DNA of 43,366 bases from Candidatus Woesearchaeota archaeon (GTDB taxonomy: Archaea > Nanobdellota > Nanobdellia > Woesearchaeales > GW2011-AR9), in NCBI GenBank assembly GCA_018664115.1, contig JABJOX010000028.1, positions 1 to 43,366 on the forward strand, given 5' to 3'. Made by a program: the position numbers and the translations under genes. Positions 17,904 through 29,300 of the stretch are shown here, in pieces. The notes below the pieces were generated by a model. That model saw nothing but the letters and a program-made list of their open reading frames with translations. It had not been told where the DNA came from and searched no databases. Position 1 is the stretch's first letter, and each line of letters begins with the position of its first letter.

Positions 17904-20099
17904 ATGAAAGAAGATGAATATACAACACTTTTAGAAAAATACAAATCTAAAATAAAAGAGGAATTTGGTGAGACTCCAGCTAAAGGTCCACTCAAAATTA
18001 GTTCTAAAGAATATACTGAATTTAAGAAAGAACTTTATCCTGCTAGTTATAGCTTATATGAAAAAGCTTGTAATTTTTCAGGGAACTTATTGAAGTTAAC
18101 TGTTGATGAAAAGAAAGCTGTTAAAATTAATAAAGATATTTCTGCCTGTCATTTGAATGTAACTCCTTCGGGTGTTCAATCATTTGCTATTCTTTTACCT
18201 CTTCTAGTTATTGTTTTAGGTTCATTTATTGGTTTTGCGTTACCAATCCTTCTCATTGGTAAGCCGATGATGTTTTTCGTAATCTTTTTTCTTTTTGGTG
18301 GAATGTTAATGATTCCTGCTTTACAAAAAGTTCCCAGTTTTATGGCTAATTCTTGGCGAATGAAAGCGTCTAACCAAATGGTACAAAGTATTTTTTATGT
18401 GGTAACATATATGCGGCACACTTCTAACTTAGAAAGAGCAATTGAATTTGCTTCTGACCATTTAGAACAGCCGTTATCACTTGATTTTAGAAAAATCCTT
18501 TGGGATGTTGAAACACAAAAGTTTAGTAATATTAGAGAATCTGCTGATGCTTATTTACAAACTTGGAAAGATTGGAATAAAGAATTTGTAGAAGCATTTC
18601 ACTTAGTTGAATCTTCTTTATTTGAAGGTTCAGAAGATCGACGTTTATCTTTGTTAGACAAATCTCTTGACGTAATTCTTAATGGTACTTATGAAAATAT
18701 GTTACATTATGCTCATGATTTAAAATCGCCAATGACTATGTTACACATGTTAGGAGTTATTTTACCAATTTTAGGTTTAGTCATTTTACCTTTAGTAGTA
18801 AGTTTTATGGGTGGTGGTGAAGGTTCAAATCCTTTTGTAACTGCTATTTATATTTCTGTACTTTACAATATTAGTTTGCCGATTGGAGTATTTTATTTGG
18901 GTAAGACTATTCTTTCTAAACGTCCAGCTGGTTATGGTGCTGTAGATGTTGGTGAAAAGCCTGGGATGAAGAAATATAAGAATGTTAATATTAAACTTGG
19001 AAAAGCTTTTGTGATTAGTGTTAATCCTTTTTTCTTTTCTTTAGTGATTTTTGCGGTGGCGATGTTGATTGGTTTTAGTCCACTGATTTTACATGCTCTT
19101 GGTTCACCAGATTTTTCTTTTGATGAAGATGGTCAATTTAAAATGTTAGATTACGTTTGTGCTAACTCTGGTTGTGAAGAAGAAGATAGAGTAGGTCCTT
19201 ATGGTATTGGGGCTTCATTATTATCTCTTTTAGTTACTATTGGTTTAGGTGTTTCATTAGGTTTATTTTATTCACTTCGTTCAAAGAATGTGATCAAGAT
19301 TAGAAAACAAACAAAAGAGTTAGAGGATGAATTTTCTTCTGCATTATTTCAGTTAGGTAATCGTTTAGGTGATGGTATACCAGCGGAGATTGCTTTTGCA
19401 AAAGTTGCGGATACAATGAAAGGAACAACTTCTGGAGATTTTTTTAATCTTACTGAGAGGAATATGACTAAATTGGGAATGGGGTTAGAACAATCTGTAT
19501 TTGATCCTAAAGTTGGAGCAATTGCAAGTTATCCTTCTGAGGTTATTAGATCTTCAATGAAAGTATTAATTGAAAGTGTTAAGAAAGGGCCAAGAATTGC
19601 TGCTCAAGCTTTGTTATCAATGTCAAGGTATATTAAAGAAATTCACCGAGTAGAAGAGAGATTGAAAGATTTAATGGCAGACGTTATCTCTTCGATGAAA
19701 GCACAGGTAAAGTTTTTAACGCCTGCAATTGCTGGAATTGTGATTGGAATAACTTCGATGATTTCTACAATTTTGACTAAGTTAAGTGCTCAATTGACTA
19801 GCTTTGCTGCTCAAGGGGAACAGTCAGGGGGTTGGGCAGATATGCTGAAAATATTTGGGATAGGTATCCCTACGTTTCATTTTCAAGTCATTGTAGGGAT
19901 TTATATTGTACAAATTGCTTTTATTTTAACTTCTTTAGTCAGTGGAATTGAGAATGGTTCTGACAAGCTTGGCGAAAGATATGCTTTAGGTAAGACCTTA
20001 ATCTCAAGTACGCTTCTATTTTGTTTCATTGCTGGAACAGTGATGTTATTGTTTAATCTGTTTGCGACTAGTATTATGAAAGGGACATTGGGTGGTTAG
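17904..20099 (+). CDS. Type II/IV secretion or pilus-assembly membrane protein (GspF/TadC/FlaJ-like)
   Basis: Multi-TM, two GspF-like halves (MVQSIFYVVTYMRHTSNLERAIEFA; ELEDEFSSALFQLGNRLGDGIPAEIAFAKVA). Confidence 0.8.
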   Translation: MKEDEYTTLLEKYKSKIKEEFGETPAKGPLKISSKEYTEFKKELYPASYSLYEKACNFSGNLLKLTVDEKKAVKINKDISACHLNVTPSGVQSFAILLPLLVIVLGSFIGFALPILLIGKPMMFFVIFFLFGGMLMIPALQKVPSFMANSWRMKASNQMVQSIFYVVTYMRHTSNLERAIEFASDHLEQPLSLDFRKILWDVETQKFSNIRESADAYLQTWKDWNKEFVEAFHLVESSLFEGSEDRRLSLLDKSLDVILNGTYENMLHYAHDLKSPMTMLHMLGVILPILGLVILPLVVSFMGGGEGSNPFVTAIYISVLYNISLPIGVFYLGKTILSKRPAGYGAVDVGEKPGMKKYKNVNIKLGKAFVISVNPFFFSLVIFAVAMLIGFSPLILHALGSPDFSFDEDGQFKMLDYVCANSGCEEEDRVGPYGIGASLLSLLVTIGLGVSLGLFYSLRSKNVIKIRKQTKELEDEFSSALFQLGNRLGDGIPAEIAFAKVADTMKGTTSGDFFNLTERNMTKLGMGLEQSVFDPKVGAIASYPSEVIRSSMKVLIESVKKGPRIAAQALLSMSRYIKEIHRVEERLKDLMADVISSMKAQVKFLTPAIAGIVIGITSMISTILTKLSAQLTSFAAQGEQSGGWADMLKIFGIGIPTFHFQVIVGIYIVQIAFILTSLVSGIENGSDKLGERYALGKTLISSTLLFCFIAGTVMLLFNLFATSIMKGTLGG

Positions 20100-20100
20100 A

Positions 20101-20706
20101 ATGGGTTTAATCAAAAATATTTTTAAAGGAAAACTACTCTCTAAAGAGTTTCTGAAAGAAGTTTTTCCTTTCTTAGAAGAAGTTAAGAAAAAGCTTTCCT
20201 TAGAAATGAAATTTGTTGTAGAGGTAGTTAGGAATTTAAAAACTACAGGCCAAAGTGCGTCGGGTTCTACTTTGCATCATAGGGGTAAAATCATCCCTTC
20301 AAGTCCGGAAAAAGTGAGGAGTAAGATTAAACCAAAACTTTTTGCTTATTCTTTAAACAAAGATATGTTTGAGAAATATTTAATTCTTTACCAAAAACTC
20401 AACAAGTTGATTACAAAGATTAAAAGTAATGATGAAATTAGAAAGTATGAATTAAATTTTGTTTTAAGTTCCTTTTCTTATGGTTGTTCAATAGCTAGTA
20501 GTGATAGTTTAAAGTATAATGTGGAAGAATATAAAAAACTTAAAAAAATCAAACCTAGAGAATTTTTTTCGAAAAAGAAAAATGACATATATTTAATGAT
20601 GTTAAATAATGAGATTACCTTAATTTCTCATTTTATTCCTCTTGCTGATGAATTGAGTAAGAACTATAAAAACATAATTGTGGTAATGGATAAGTATAAA
20701 ATTTAG
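20101..20706 (+). CDS. Hypothetical protein in an operon with the GspF-like gene
   Basis: MGLIKNIFKGKLL..., starts directly after the GspF-like stop codon. Confidence 0.6.
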   Translation: MGLIKNIFKGKLLSKEFLKEVFPFLEEVKKKLSLEMKFVVEVVRNLKTTGQSASGSTLHHRGKIIPSSPEKVRSKIKPKLFAYSLNKDMFEKYLILYQKLNKLITKIKSNDEIRKYELNFVLSSFSYGCSIASSDSLKYNVEEYKKLKKIKPREFFSKKKNDIYLMMLNNEITLISHFIPLADELSKNYKNIIVVMDKYKI

Positions 20707-20770
20707 ACATTTTTTCTCACTTTGTTCGTAAAAACATTTATAAATGACTGCTTGATTATGAGTGTTAGTT

Positions 20771-20892
20771 GGGGCTGTAGCTCAATCTGGATTGCTTTTC
20801 TTTTAGAAGCAAGGAAAAGAGAGCACTAGACTGAAGATACAATTGTTGTAATTGAAATCTAGGTGTTCGGGGTTCAAATCCCCGCAGCCCCA
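20771..20892 (+). tRNA. tRNA-Phe(GAA) with two introns (D-loop and 37/38)
   Basis: Acceptor GGGGCTG/CAGCCCC plus A73; T-arm CGGGG-TTCAAAT-CCCCG; anticodon arm CTAGA-CTGAAG/A-TCTAG; removing 20791..20818 and 20837..20856 gives a standard 74-nt tRNA. Confidence 0.92.
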
Positions 20893-20941
20893 CATTTTTC
20901 TTAACGCTAAATTTATATACTCTAATTCTTTTTCTTAAGAG

Positions 20942-21595
20942 ATGGATATAAAAAGAGGAATATTTGAACATAAAGTGTTTTGGGGTATATTTGTTACATT
21001 TATCTTTCTATCTGTGATTGTTTCAATAAGTAGTGATGTAAATATTACTGGTCATGCTGTTCAAACTGTTGCTTATATGCAAACTGGTGCTGTATTACAA
21101 TTAGAAATTGATTCGTTTGGTTTAAAGACTATTGATTTAACTGTTTTAGATAATGTTAAAAATTCTAAAGTTCTTGTTGAGGAAGTTGAAGATCTTTCTT
21201 GGGATTTTGATGGTAAAGTTTATTCAATGTTTGAAGTTTCTTCTGCAGATGCAAATAAGTTTGGAGATTTAGAATTTAGATTGAAGATTAAAGATGCAGA
21301 TCTTTACAAAGTTGATTTGAACAGAAACGAAATAAGTTTGTATTTAGATGGTAAAGAATTAGAAACCCTATTAGCTGAAATTAAAAGTGATTATGTTTAT
21401 TATGATGTTTCTGCAGAAAAGATGGGTGAGTTTGTGATTGGAAAAGCTGAAGTTGTTGAAGCAGCTGTAGCACAACCATCTGAAGTTATTGAAGAACCTA
21501 TTGAAGTGCCTGAAGTTCAAGAACCAGCACAGTTACCTGTTGAAGAAGATGAAGAAAAAGGTTTCTTTGTTTGGGTTAAGAATTTATTTAATTAG
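20942..21595 (+). CDS. Exported one-TM protein
   Basis: N-terminal TM (VFWGIFVTFIFLSVIVSIS) followed by GHAV as in other exported proteins; acidic C-terminus. Confidence 0.6.
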   Translation: MDIKRGIFEHKVFWGIFVTFIFLSVIVSISSDVNITGHAVQTVAYMQTGAVLQLEIDSFGLKTIDLTVLDNVKNSKVLVEEVEDLSWDFDGKVYSMFEVSSADANKFGDLEFRLKIKDADLYKVDLNRNEISLYLDGKELETLLAEIKSDYVYYDVSAEKMGEFVIGKAEVVEAAVAQPSEVIEEPIEVPEVQEPAQLPVEEDEEKGFFVWVKNLFN

Positions 21596-21662
21596 GCTAC
21601 TTATTTAGTTAATCATTTCTTTGTATTAGTCTTTTTTAAATTAAATACTACTACTATTGTAT

Positions 21663-21678
21663 GTTACAAAATAGTAAC
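21663..21678. promoter_or_regulatory. TTAC-N6-GTAA palindrome upstream of the SMC TATA box
   Basis: GTTACAAAATAGTAAC directly before ATTTATAAAT. Confidence 0.45.
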
Positions 21679-21729
21679 ATTTATAAATTAAAAACAAAAC
21701 GTTATATACATCAAAGAGAGTGGTTTATT

Positions 21730-24700
21730 ATGACTAAAATAAATAGGATTGCAATTCATGGATTCAAGAGTTTTGCTCACAAGACAGATGTTCCTTTTGA
21801 TAGTAAATTTAATTGTATACTGGGTCCTAACGGGAGCGGGAAATCAAATATTGGGGATGCACTTTGTTTCGTTCTAGGTAGAATTTCAGCTAAATCTATG
21901 CGGGCAGAGAAAGCCGCGAATTTAATTTTCAACGGTGGTAAGAAAAAAACTCCTGCTCAGAAAGCTTATGTAGAGATTGCTTTTTGTAATAAAAATAATA
22001 TCTTTCCTCACCAAGATAAAGAAATTGTAGTTAATAGAACTATTACTAAAAAAGGAGCTAGCACTTATCGGATTAATGATAAGAAACATACTCGGTCAGA
22101 AGTGTTAGACTTATTATCTGCTGCAAAAATTAATCCTGACGGGCACAATATTGTTTTACAGGGAGACATCATGAAATTTGTTGATATGTCTCCAGTAGAA
22201 AGAAGAAAAGTTATTGAAGAAATTAGTGATGTTTCTGCTTATGAAGAAAAGAAACATAAAGCAACTTTAGAATTAAATAAAGTTGAAGATAAATTAAATA
22301 ATGCTGAAATAATTCTTAAAGAGAGAAAAACCTATTTACGAGAATTAAAAAAAGATCGTGACCAGGCTTTGAAATTTAAAGAATTGAAAGATCAAATTGA
22401 TTCTTATAAAGCTACTAATTATCATTTGCAAATTGAAGAAAAAGAGAAAGTTAAAGCTAAGTATGATCAAGAGATGGGTAAGAATCATGGTAAGATTGGT
22501 TCTGCAGAAAAACAAATTGAAAAATTGTTGACTACTATTAAAGTTAATAAAGAAAAAATTTCTACAATCAATAAAGAGATTGAACAGAAAGGTGAGAAAG
22601 AACAATTAACTATTCATCGGGAAATTGAAGATTTGAAAGTTTCCCTTACTAAAGATAAAGCGAGAATTTCGACATTGAAAGATGAGATTAATAAAATTCA
22701 ACAAAGGAAAGATCAGTTTGGTCAAGAATTGACTGATTTGGATGATAAGTTTTCTTCTTCTGGTGAAAAACAAAAAGATTTACAATTAAAAATTAAACAA
22801 AAAAATAATGAGATTGAAAATTTAGGAAAAAGTATTGCTGCTTTTAAAAAGAAAAATAAAATTGAATCTTCACAGGAAATTGAAGAAGAACTTGAAAGTA
22901 AAGATAAACTAATTGAACAGAAGCAAGAAGAAGTACAAAAGATTCGTCAGGAACAACAAGAATTATTAAGAGAAAAAGATAAAGTAGAGTATCAATTGGA
23001 AACTATTGACGAGAAGATTAAGAAAGTTAAAGAAATTGAAAAAGAAAGTAAAGGGCAATTGAAAGAATTGCAAGATAAGAAAACTAATTTTAAGCAATCA
23101 ACTTTAAGATTAAACCAATGTTTAGATCAGGATAGTAGTTTTGCTTCTCAGCTTGCTAATGCTCGTCGAAACTTAGTGGGTTTACAAGAAAAACATTCAC
23201 AATTAAATGCGAAAACAATGTCTATTCAAGCAGGGTTATCAGGTAATCGGGCAGTTTCTTCAATTTTAGATAATAAGAAAAAGTTTAAAGGCGTACATGG
23301 AACTATCTCGGAATTAGGGCAAGTAAAGAGAAAGTTTGCTACTGCTTTAGAAACTGCTGCTGGTGGAAGAATGCAACAAATAGTAGTTGACAATGAACAA
23401 GTTGCCGCTGATTGTATTAAGTATTTGAAAAATAATAAGTTGGGTTCTGCTTCGTTTATTCCTTTAAATAAAATTCGTTATCGTGAAGTTTCTTCTGATG
23501 ATAAAAGGTTATTAAAGACGAACGGTGTACAAGATTTTGCGATTAATTTAGTTTCATTTAAATCACAATATCAAAAAGCGTTTGCTTATGTTTTTGGTAA
23601 CACTTTAGTTGTGGATGATATCAGTGTGGCTAGAAATGTAGGTATTGGGAAAATTAAAATGAGTACTATTGACGGAAATATTGCTGAGGCTAGTGGTGTT
23701 ATGCGTGGCGGTTTTTTAAGAAAATCTTCAGTGGGTTTTAAAGAAAAAGATTCTTTAGAACAGTTGGAGGGTATAGAAAGAGAAATTGCTGAGATAGAAA
23801 ATGTTATCTCTTCTGTGGAAACAAAAAGAGCAGCAAATGAACAAGAAATTAGTTCTTTAAGAAATTTGAAAGGGGAGTTAGAAGTTGATGTTATCAAGTT
23901 GGAAAAAACTTTACACTTAGATGGTTCAGATTTATCAATGACTGGTGATTTGAAGAAAGAGTTACATGATCAATTAAAAGAAGTTAATGAAAAGTTAGGA
24001 AATATTGGTAAAAATGTCTCTGTTATTAACCAGGAATTAGCAGGATTGAAAACAAAAAAACATACTTTAAGATCACAAATTTCTGAATTAAGAAATCCTA
24101 GATTGTTAGCACAGTTAAGTGCATTTGAAGAGTCTAAACAATCGAATAAAGAGGATTTAATTCGATTAGAGAATGAATTAAAGAACAGTTCTGAACAAGT
24201 AAGTCAGTTAATTTCTCCAGAGAAAGAGAAGATTAAAGAGATTCTTAAACAACATCAGAAAGAAGAAGTAGAATTCAATTCTGAGATTAAGAAATTATCT
24301 GAAACTATTAAAAATGGGGATAAAAATTTAGACCAAAAAGAAAAGAATAGTAAAGAGTTTTATTCTAAGTATCGGGAATTATTTAATCAAAGAGAAAAAT
24401 TCAGTACAGAGACTAATAAAGCAGAGAACGAAATGGAAAATGTTCGAGAGAAAGTTCGTGGTAGTGAAAGAGAAATCAATTTAGTTTCGTTAAGAAATGC
24501 GGAAGTGAAAGCCAAACTTGCTGCTTTGAAAGAAGGATTTAGCAAATATAAAGATGCTCAAATATTGAAAGGTAAAACTAAAGAAGAATTGCAACGAGAA
24601 ATTAATAAATTTGAAGTTATGTTAGGACAGATGTCTGCTGTAAACATGAAAGCGTTAGAAGTTTATGAAGAAGTAGAGAAAGAATATACTAAACTTGTTA

Positions 24701-25221
24701 ACAAGAAAGATTCGTTAGGAACAGAAAAAACTGATGTTTTATCATTAATGAACGAGATTGAAACTAAGAAAAAAGATCAGTTTATGAAAACATTTAATGA
24801 TGCTAACGAGAATTTCAGAACAATCTTTGAAAGTTTATTCAAGAAAGGTAAAGCCTATTTACAATTAAACAATCCTAACAAACCATTTGAAGATGGTTTA
24901 AGTATTAAAGTTAAACTTACTGGGACAAGATTTATGGATATCAAATCTCTTTCTGGGGGAGAGAAAACACTTACTGCTTTATCGTTCATTTTTGCTATTC
25001 AGGAATATCAACCTGCTTCATTTTATATCTTAGATGAGATTGATGCCGCTCTTGATAAACATAATTCTGATACTCTTGCGAAACTGATCAGAAATTATTC
25101 TGGCAAAGCTCAATATTTAGTAATTTCTCACAATGATGCGTTGATTTCAGAAGCAGATAATCTTTACGGTGTTTCAATGAACGAGCATGGAATTAGTAAA
25201 GTTACTAGTTTGAAGATATAG
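21730..25221 (+). CDS. smc: Chromosome segregation protein SMC
   Basis: GPNGSGKSN, hinge GVHGTISELGQV, LSGGEKTLTALSFIFAIQ, DEIDAALDKHN; start MTKINRIAIHGFKSFAHKT. Confidence 0.96.
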   Translation: MTKINRIAIHGFKSFAHKTDVPFDSKFNCILGPNGSGKSNIGDALCFVLGRISAKSMRAEKAANLIFNGGKKKTPAQKAYVEIAFCNKNNIFPHQDKEIVVNRTITKKGASTYRINDKKHTRSEVLDLLSAAKINPDGHNIVLQGDIMKFVDMSPVERRKVIEEISDVSAYEEKKHKATLELNKVEDKLNNAEIILKERKTYLRELKKDRDQALKFKELKDQIDSYKATNYHLQIEEKEKVKAKYDQEMGKNHGKIGSAEKQIEKLLTTIKVNKEKISTINKEIEQKGEKEQLTIHREIEDLKVSLTKDKARISTLKDEINKIQQRKDQFGQELTDLDDKFSSSGEKQKDLQLKIKQKNNEIENLGKSIAAFKKKNKIESSQEIEEELESKDKLIEQKQEEVQKIRQEQQELLREKDKVEYQLETIDEKIKKVKEIEKESKGQLKELQDKKTNFKQSTLRLNQCLDQDSSFASQLANARRNLVGLQEKHSQLNAKTMSIQAGLSGNRAVSSILDNKKKFKGVHGTISELGQVKRKFATALETAAGGRMQQIVVDNEQVAADCIKYLKNNKLGSASFIPLNKIRYREVSSDDKRLLKTNGVQDFAINLVSFKSQYQKAFAYVFGNTLVVDDISVARNVGIGKIKMSTIDGNIAEASGVMRGGFLRKSSVGFKEKDSLEQLEGIEREIAEIENVISSVETKRAANEQEISSLRNLKGELEVDVIKLEKTLHLDGSDLSMTGDLKKELHDQLKEVNEKLGNIGKNVSVINQELAGLKTKKHTLRSQISELRNPRLLAQLSAFEESKQSNKEDLIRLENELKNSSEQVSQLISPEKEKIKEILKQHQKEEVEFNSEIKKLSETIKNGDKNLDQKEKNSKEFYSKYRELFNQREKFSTETNKAENEMENVREKVRGSEREINLVSLRNAEVKAKLAALKEGFSKYKDAQILKGKTKEELQREINKFEVMLGQMSAVNMKALEVYEEVEKEYTKLVNKKDSLGTEKTDVLSLMNEIETKKKDQFMKTFNDANENFRTIFESLFKKGKAYLQLNNPNKPFEDGLSIKVKLTGTRFMDIKSLSGGEKTLTALSFIFAIQEYQPASFYILDEIDAALDKHNSDTLAKLIRNYSGKAQYLVISHNDALISEADNLYGVSMNEHGISKVTSLKI

Positions 25222-25271
25222 TTGGATTATTTTTTAAATGATTTAGAATTTATTTTTGTTAGAATTATTAA

Positions 25272-26219
25272 TTACAACAATCCTAGCACTTTAGGTTGCA
25301 CTTGTTTTTTTCGAGACACTACTTTTGGTAAATAAATTATTCCACCATTTAAACCAGTGATGGTCTCCACTTTTTTATTAAACAGTTTTTTAATCTTATT
25401 TTCGTTTCCGGCGAAGAATAAGTAAGTATTGCCTGCAATAATCTCTGTTATCATCAGGAACATGGCTTCATGGTTTCTTTTTTGTAATCTGATTAATTCT
25501 TTAAGGATTTCTTCTTTTCTGGACATGATTTTGTTGAACCCTAATACTGGTGCTTGGCCAATGCCTATCTTTTTTGTTCCTTGACGATAAGTTTTAAAGT
25601 CGGTAAGAATGATTTTATTAGCGCTATGTTTTATTGTATCGCAGCCAGCTTCTAATAGTTCATGGCCATACTTTTGCAGATTAACTTTGGCAATCTTGGC
25701 TAACTTTTTGGCTAAGACCCTATCTTTTGGAGTTGTAGTTGGACTTTTCAATAGTAAAGTATCAGAGATGATTGCAGAAAGAATCATCGCGGCTATTTTT
25801 CTACTGAATGGGATTCTGAACCAGCTATATCTATCAGCAATGATGGCGGCAACAGCTCCTCTCGGTTCGTTTTCAAAGGGAATTGGATGGATTGTTTCCA
25901 CATCGCCAATACGATGGTGGTCAATAATTTCTAAGATGTTAGCTTCGCGGATATTTTTTATTGCTTGTTCAATTTCATTATGGTCAATAATGATAATGTT
26001 TTTATTTGTGGCATCTTTTAGTAGAACGGGTGTTTTTACTTTCCACTTTTTTAAAATAAATTTTGTTTCAGAATTTAGTTCTCCTGCTCTTGCGGGAACA
26101 ACATTACGTTTATGTTTTTCTTTTAAGAAATGGGCATAAGCGATTGCGCCACAAACTGAATCTGTGTCTGGATGCAGATGGCCAATCACATAAATATTCT
26201 TATCACGCACTCTTTTCAT
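25272..26219 (-). CDS. ppaC: Manganese-dependent (family II, DHH) inorganic pyrophosphatase
   Basis: VIGHLHPDTDSVCGAIAYAHFL, IIDHNE, EIIDHHRIGD, AMILSAIISDTLLLKSPTTT; start most likely MKRVRDKN. Confidence 0.9.
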   Translation of the reverse strand: MKRVRDKNIYVIGHLHPDTDSVCGAIAYAHFLKEKHKRNVVPARAGELNSETKFILKKWKVKTPVLLKDATNKNIIIIDHNEIEQAIKNIREANILEIIDHHRIGDVETIHPIPFENEPRGAVAAIIADRYSWFRIPFSRKIAAMILSAIISDTLLLKSPTTTPKDRVLAKKLAKIAKVNLQKYGHELLEAGCDTIKHSANKIILTDFKTYRQGTKKIGIGQAPVLGFNKIMSRKEEILKELIRLQKRNHEAMFLMITEIIAGNTYLFFAGNENKIKKLFNKKVETITGLNGGIIYLPKVVSRKKQVQPKVLGLL

Positions 26220-26330
26220 ATTCTTAGAGAAAGTTTTGAGGTTTAAATATGTTTTGTATTGGGGGTGAAATAAAAACATTTATAAATGATAATATATTAG
26301 TTGTATTATATAAAAGGGTGATAAAAGTTA

Positions 26331-29300
26331 ATGGATAGTAGATTTAATCAATTGTTTTCAGTTTTTGCTATATTTATCGTAGTGATTGGTTTTGGAGTTT
26401 TACTTAATTTAGATGATTCTCAGCTTAATAATGCTGAATTAAATTTTAATAATTTGTTTGGATCAGAAGGAAATGTTCTTACCGGTGCGGTTATTGGGAT
26501 TGGTTCTGGGGAAACTGGAGCTGATGAGTCTGTAATTGAAGAAGTAATTGTTGATGATGATTCAGAATCAAATTCTGTTATATTGAATGATGATTTGACT
26601 TTACATGCAAATTGTGGTGATGGTTTTGGTACTTGTGCTTGTGCTGATCAACTTCTCGGGAGTTATAATTTGTCTTTTGATTTAAGTTGTACTGATAGTG
26701 GTATAACTATTGGTGGTCCTAATCTTGTTTTTGATTGTAGGGGGCATAGTATTACTGGAGATGGCGGTGGTGGTCCGGATACTGGTTTTACAAATAATGG
26801 GGTTTGGAGTAATGTTACTATTAAAAATTGTGTTATTGGGGGATTTGGACAGGGGATTAATTTTCAGCACGCTGTTAATGCCACAATTTGGAATAATACT
26901 ATTGGTCATATTAATATTAGCGAACCTGCTTGGGGAATTAGTTTTACTAATTGTTCTGAAGCAAATATTTCTAATAATGTTGTTACTAATATTAGTTCTG
27001 ATAATCTAGATAGTCCATATGGTATTCAGTATGCTGAAGCTATGAATAGTGCTCTTTATGATGCTGTAATTTATAGTAACAATATTTCTCGAATTTATGG
27101 GGTAGATAATCTTGTTCCTTATGGTTTGGGTATAGGTGATGCAAATTTTCCTACTCTTAATAATGTTAGATTTGAGAATAATATAATTGAGAATATTAAT
27201 TGTACTACTGGTAGTACGGGTACTTGTGCACTTTTAGGTGGTATTGGTCTTAAAATTAGTAGTGGGACTAATTTTAATATTTCTAATAACCAATTTAATT
27301 ATTTAGGGACGGGAATTATACCTGACCAACCTAATTTAAGAATTGTCAATAATGATTTTAAATCTAGTTCTTATGGTATCTACAATTTAAATAATGTAGG
27401 GGCAGCTAGTACTCGTTTTAATCATAGTTGGATTGAAAATAATACTTTTGATGGATTAACAGAAGGCGTTTATCTTTTTGGAAATAATCATAATAATACT
27501 TTTTTGAACAATAACTTTAGTAATAATTTACCATTTTCTATTCGGGATGATACAGTTAGTATTACTAACAATACTGTGATTTACAATAGTTCTATGGGAG
27601 AAATCAAATGGGATAAAGCAAATATTACTACTAGTATCACTTTAGGGGTTAATTCATCTGATCTTTATATTGAAAATGGTACTATTGGTTTGCTTAACAG
27701 TATTAATATGTTTAAGTTGAATGATACAGCCAGATTAACATTCAGAGGTTTAGCTTATTCTGCTGCTCCGTTCTTGTTAAAAGATGGAACTAGATGCGAT
27801 AATGGAAATGCTTGTAACATTACTTATGATGCTAGTACGGGGATCTTGCTAGCTAATGTCAGTAGTTTCAGTAATTATACCTTACAAGAGGGAGTTGATT
27901 CTACTCTTCCTTACTTTGATCCCACTCCAACAAATCAGTCTGTAGAATATGGAAGTGAATTTAATTATGATGTTAATGGTACTGATGAAACTGCAGTGGG
28001 AAATTATTCAGTTAATGATACTACTCAATTTAGAATTAATGGAAGTGGTATGATTAGCAATGCAACTCATCTACATTATGGCGTGATTGCTCTTAATGTT
28101 TCTTTAAATGATTCTAGTAATAATGTTAATAGTACAATTATTTTTATTAATGTGACTGATACTACGCCTTCTAGTTTTAGTCCTACTCCTACAAATCAAA
28201 CCGTTCAATATTTGGCTAACTTTTTTTATGATTTAAATGGTTCTGATAATTATAATGTTAGTAGTTTCACTGTTAATGACACTAATCAGTTTAAAATTAA
28301 TTCTAGTGGTGGATTGACAAACGTTAGTAATCTTCATTATGGTGTGATTGCAGTTAATGTAAGTGTTAATGACACTTTTAACAATACTAATAGTACAATC
28401 ATTTTTGTTAATATTACCGATACCACTCTTCCAAGATTTGACCCTACTCCAACAAATCAATCTATGGAATACTTAGTTAATTTCTTTTATGATTTAAATG
28501 GAAGTGATAATTATAATATTAGTAGTTTTACAATCAATGATACAGTGAGTTTTAAGATTAATAGTAGTGGTGGATTAACAAATAAAACTAATAATGTTTT
28601 GGCAGGATTTTATGGAATAAATGTTAGTGTTAATGATACTTTTAACAATACAAATTCTACAATTATCTTTATTAATGTTTCAGATACTATCTCTGCAACA
28701 ATAGATGTTATTGGTCCTGTTGGTCCAACTAATGGTACGACCGTAGAATTGATGTTATTAACATCAGAGAATGCCAGTTGTTATTATAAAAACGCAACTA
28801 TTGGTTATACCCCTTTCAATGTTACTTTAGCGAATACTACTCATCAACATATTTTGAATAATAGTTTTTCTGCAGGTAATCACCAGTACAATTTCTTTTG
28901 TAATGATACCTCTAATAATAATGCTAGTGCTTCAATAACATTATTGGTTACAACTACCAATGTCACTAATTCTAGTGTGGTTTCTTCAACTTTAACAGCT
29001 AATACCTCTAATATTTTAGATTTAACTACAGAATTAAATTTAACGTTTAATGTTTCTAAAGATTATTCTCCGGCGATTTCAGTTTCAATGTACAAGTATA
29101 ATACTACCCCGGAAACGAGTGCTTTTGCAATTACAGGAAGTACTATTACTGAATTTAAATATTATGTGATTGATGCGCCTGCTGTTTCTGGTAATATTAA
29201 TAAAATTACAATGAAATTTACTTATAATGAAACTGATGTTGTTGCTGCAGGAATTGCTGAAGCTGATCTTAAAGTTTATTATTATAATGCGACTGCTGGT

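Noticed and set aside
20765-20971. 68-aa minus-strand ORF
   Set aside because: Lies across the tRNA-Phe gene (GLRGFEPRTPRFQ is the typical antisense reading of a tRNA T-arm)
26682-26909. Antisense and alternate-frame ORFs inside the giant surface genes
   Set aside because: Low-complexity Asn/Ile/Thr or Leu/Ile products expected by chance from AAT/ATT-rich repeats
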